Shown piece by piece: positions 63,829-64,000 of a stretch of 64,000 bases of DNA (position 1 is the first letter of the stretch; each line of letters opens with the position of its first letter). Source of the DNA: Marinobacter goseongensis (GTDB lineage Bacteria > Pseudomonadota > Gammaproteobacteria > Pseudomonadales > Oleiphilaceae). The notes beneath the pieces are model-generated. The model searched no databases and was not told the DNA's origin. It was given only the letters and a program-made list of their open reading frames with translations. The stretch is from NCBI RefSeq assembly GCF_023156235.1, contig NZ_JAKZAI010000002.1, positions 220,090 to 284,089 on the forward strand. The letters run 5' to 3'. A program made the translations under genes and the position numbers.

Positions 63829-63993
63829 AAAGTTTACCCTCGAAATAAAATTAGACGTCCACACCATCGCACTTATCATTGTAGATCTTTATCCAGACAA
63901 ACGCCGATTTTGACGACTACTAGTGTAATCCCCCCAGAAAATAATCGAGGTTTTGAGTAGAGACTTTTACAATGATCGCAGAAGGAGCGACAG

Positions 63994-64000
63994 ATGAAGA
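63994..64000 (+). CDS. Start of a rightward gene cut by the window edge
   Basis: An ATG at 63994 follows AAGGAG (63982-63987) with 6-nt spacing, an excellent translation start. Only two codons (Met-Lys) are visible. It is divergent from the Met-rich protein gene, sharing a 165-nt upstream region. A related metal-response function is plausible by context only. Confidence 0.5.

Noticed and set aside
1..64000. CRISPR arrays, prophage structural genes and rRNA operons
   Set aside because: No regularly spaced repeats, capsid/tail genes or rRNA sequence seen anywhere in the window.

Overview
The window looks like a chromosomal segment of a Marinobacter-like gammaproteobacterium. This is inferred from the moderately high GC content, the type II secretion cluster, the glycogen genes, the malate:quinone oxidoreductase and the form of the dif site. 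No marker gene such as 16S rRNA is present, so the genus is a guess. The main structural landmark is a near-perfect gammaproteobacterial dif site at 20849-20876. Every GGGNAGGG (KOPS-type) octamer I found by eye points towards it: 6 on the + strand to its left, 10 on the - strand to its right, none reversed. The window therefore appears to span the replication terminus.

Layout. 1-2111: lipid acyltransferase and a carboxylesterase. 2129-16605: a glycogen/alpha-glucan region built around a divergent promoter. It has glgB-glgA-glgP leftward and glgC-GH57-malQ rightward, followed by a PilZ protein, a short-chain dehydrogenase and a second glgP. A likely Anr/Fnr box lies upstream of the PilZ gene. 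16611-20733: TrkH, an outer-membrane barrel, ACP phosphodiesterase, a retropepsin-like protease and a lipoprotein. 20785-20876: palindromes and dif. 20903-31889: SelO, ACT protein, a probable sRNA or leader, porin, Mqo, chemoreceptor, photolyase, EF-hand lipoprotein, peptidoglycan-binding protein and DUF465. 32060-37025: FabH, Baeyer-Villiger-type monooxygenase, GntR regulator, bile-acid-symporter-like transporter and a degenerate J-domain protein. 37158-42283: a TonB receptor, a periplasmic binding protein and a hybrid histidine kinase, probably one sensory unit. 42302-44359: glutathione reductase and a GNAT protein. 44415-53666: gspEFGHIJKLM leftward, with gspC and a LapG-like protease rightward; gspD is absent. 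53749-54905: a Xre/RES toxin-antitoxin pair. 54930-59521: a two-gene NAD-type formate dehydrogenase.

At 59691-59733 the 3' part of a tRNA-Cys gene stands alone, as expected at the end of a genomic island integrated in that tRNA. Everything to the right has accessory character. It includes a complete IS21-family element (60046-62640) with a 6-bp target duplication, a phage/plasmid-type winged-helix protein, and a Met/His-rich periplasmic protein of the kind found in metal-resistance regions. A further gene starts at 63994 and runs off the window.

How the genes work together. GlgC makes ADP-glucose, and GlgA and GlgB build the polymer. Two GT35 phosphorylases, MalQ and the GH57 enzyme remodel or degrade it. 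The Gsp proteins form most of a type II secretion machine. The two formate dehydrogenase genes together encode an NADH-producing complex.
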